The notes beneath the pieces were generated by a model. That model was not told where the DNA came from and did not search any database. It saw only the letters and a list, made by a program, of their open reading frames with translations. The position numbers and the translations under genes are program-made. Below are positions 62,488 to 64,000 of a stretch of DNA of 64,000 bases, piece after piece. Source of the DNA: Rhynchopus sp. YZ270_cl-10 (lineage: Eukaryota; Euglenozoa; Diplonemea; Diplonemida; Diplonemidae); the NCBI GenBank assembly GCA_964035575.1, contig OZ037851.1:1116001-1180000 (forward strand), given 5' to 3'. Each line of letters starts with the position of its first letter. The stretch's first letter is position 1.

Positions 62488-62933
62488 CTGGGGGGGGTCG
62501 AATAAAGCACGTACGTGTTTTATTAGGCGTCCCTACACTTCAGATCCTGAGGTTTTAAAAAAAAAAAAAAGTTCGAAAAGGCGAATAAAGCACGTACGTG
62601 CTTTATTCGCCTTTTTGAACTTTTTGGAAAGTTTTTCCAGTCGCAATTTTTTTTTCGATTTTTTTTCGCCCAAGAGGTGATTTTGCTGCATTTCCGAGCC
62701 AATCCCGGCTTGTGGTGGGGCATATTCGGAAAAATGGACAAAATTTCAGCGACTTAAATTTTCACAAAATACGAACTACCTTGTCACAACACAGGAAAAG
62801 TTCAAAAAGTCGAATAAAGCACGTACGTGCTTTATTCGACGCAAAAAAAAGCAAAAATCCCATTTTTCAAATGCGTGCTTTATTCGACGTACGTGCTTTA
62901 TTCGAATTACCTCGTTTATTCGGCCCCCCCCAG
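62488..62933. mobile_element. 446-bp TA-flanked MITE with palindromic subterminal repeats
   Basis: TA-CTGGGGGGGGTCGAATAAA on the left and TTTATTCGGCCCCCCCCAG-TA on the right. Inside, AATAAAGCACGTACGTGCTTTATT-like palindromes occur three or four times (near 62502, 62582, 62812, 62880). The core (62680-62780) is related, inverted, to 20020-20130 of the 19334 element. No coding capacity. Confidence 0.8.
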
Positions 62934-63232
62934 TAATAAGACAACAAAAAAAAAAAAACAAAAAAAAAAAAGACAAAAAAACTAATACAGCTTCCCCTCT
63001 CCTCAGGAAAGTCAGGTAACACCCATCTCTAGTGGAAAAAATGAACGAAACAAAGATTCTCCCTTTCTCCTTTTAAAAATGTTTTTTTTTAACGTCCTTG
63101 TGTGCTTTCTCTTTGATTGGAAAGCATGAAGTAGGAACTTAATGGTAACGATTTGGCAGGAGATTTTTGGGGAGTCAGTTTTGCTCCCAAATCGGAGATA
63201 TGTGCATTTGTTTTAAAAGGCCCAGCACTGAA

Positions 63233-63267
63233 GGTGTGACTGAGCATGCAAGGCTTAGGATCATCTT
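63233..63267 (+). repeat. type B hairpin
   Basis: GTGTGACTGAGC, loop ATGCAAG, GCTTAGGATCATCTT. CTGAGC/GCTTAG pairs fully with one G-T pair. Confidence 0.6.
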
Positions 63268-63804
63268 GAAAGGGAAATTTTTTTTTTTAAATATTTTTCT
63301 TCAAAATGAAGGTTGGAACCGATGCGTGCCATGAGGCCCCCCGTTCCTCCCTTCTTCTTTAGTTCCATACCAACTGTTTTCCCCCTAAAATGTAGGGTGG
63401 TGTACCTAATTCTTCTCAATTTTTTTTTTTTTTGGCTTTTTTTTTTTTTGGTATTGTTTTGCAAACAAGCCACTGTGCACCGTACACCTCCTTATTTTAA
63501 CTAAAAGTCCTGCATCGCTGCCAGGTCTTTCTCGCCTCCACTAATAACGCCCCTCTCCCTCCCTATCCCCCTTAAACCTTAACCAGTAAAAAAAATCGGC
63601 TCGATTTTTAACCAAAAAAAAGGAAAAAAAAATCCCCATTTTTCAAAATTCTCGCATTTTTTTCAAAATATGAAACCCAATAATATGACATTCTCTCCAA
63701 AAGCAACACACATCAAATCTTCCCCCCATTCTTCTTTTTCTCTTTTGATTTGACTTTGCTTGACTTATTCTTGTACTTTTTTTTTTTATTTCAACTTTCC
63801 AAAA

Positions 63805-64000
63805 ATGATGACCGGAAACTACACAAAAAACGCTGCGGATTGCATCGCGAAGCTGTTCGGAAGCTCAGCACACTCTGGCTCGATTGCGAAGGAGACTGGC
63901 AAGGTGTCTGCCTTCACTTTGATGGTCTACTCGAAGCTGTGCGCTGGGCGGAATATTGATGCAGTTGTGTTGTCAGGACATGCCGTGCTTTTGAGCGACT
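63805..64000 (+). CDS. 5' end of an unidentified gene
   Basis: An ATG in CCAAAAATG context follows a T/C-rich leader, and the frame stays open to the window end (65 codons), beginning MMTGNYTKNAADCIAKLFGS and continuing with ETGKVSAFTLMVYSKLCAGR. Codon use (GC-rich third positions) resembles the confirmed exons. I do not recognise the family from this fragment. Confidence 0.5.
   Translation, partial: MMTGNYTKNAADCIAKLFGSSAHSGSIAKETGKVSAFTLMVYSKLCAGRNIDAVVLSGHAVLLSD

Larger units (their letters stand above)
61435..63804. other. intergenic region with hairpins and a MITE
   Basis: No gene recognised. Ordered hairpins A (61928), B-like (61988), A-like (62041) and C (62362), then the TA-flanked element (62488-62933) and a type B hairpin (63233). 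Confidence 0.5.

Overview
This is nuclear DNA from a unicellular eukaryote. Protein-coding exons are GC-rich and broken by spliceosomal introns, mostly with GTATGT-like donors and YAG acceptors. Genes lie on both sides of long A/T-homopolymer-rich spacers full of tandem repeats and small inverted-repeat elements. Every gene I can support reads on the + strand. The lineage cannot be fixed from this window. An ovothiol synthase, thiolases ending in AKL (a PTS1-like peroxisomal tail), B-type cyclins and an ABCG half-transporter suggest a free-living heterotrophic protist; that is inference.

Layout. 1-12.7 kb is gene-dense: the 3' end of an APH/choline-kinase-like phosphotransferase, an ERCC1/Rad10 DNA-repair protein, two tandem thiolases, a 1,214-residue coiled-coil protein of unknown role (two exons) and an ABCG half-transporter. 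12.7-26.6 kb is mostly repeats, with one four-EF-hand protein (three exons, N-myristoylation-type start). 26.6-37.3 kb is a cyclin cluster: two B-type cyclins with identical four-exon layouts and a divergent cyclin-like gene between them. 37-41 kb holds a decayed hAT transposon. 41-44.8 kb is a three-exon OvoA. 45-49 kb is homopolymer-rich and apparently gene-free. 49.3-53.7 kb has a proline/serine-rich protein with a zinc-ribbon-like tail and three tandem MGST3-type MAPEG genes. 54.4-61.4 kb is a five-exon UDP-glucose 6-dehydrogenase whose third intron (4.7 kb) carries nested elements: a 3.8 kb unit with 22-bp terminal inverted repeats that holds about 890 bp of a 7-bp tandem repeat and a dead LINE. 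The window ends inside the first exon of an unidentified gene.

Themes. (1) Local gene duplication with sequence homogenisation (thiolase x2, MAPEG x3, cyclin B x2); in the cyclins even introns 1 and 2 are almost identical while exon 3 has diverged. (2) A dispersed set of about 30-35-nt hairpins with a conserved 7-nt loop (ACGAGAG) and compensatory stem changes, in spacers and introns, often as ordered pairs. I do not recognise this family and regard it as the best candidate for something undescribed. (3) Several inverted-repeat element families, some nested with clear target duplications, some sharing an internal core but not their ends. (4) Tandem arrays of 7-, 8- and 9-bp units next to arrays of short perfect palindromes.
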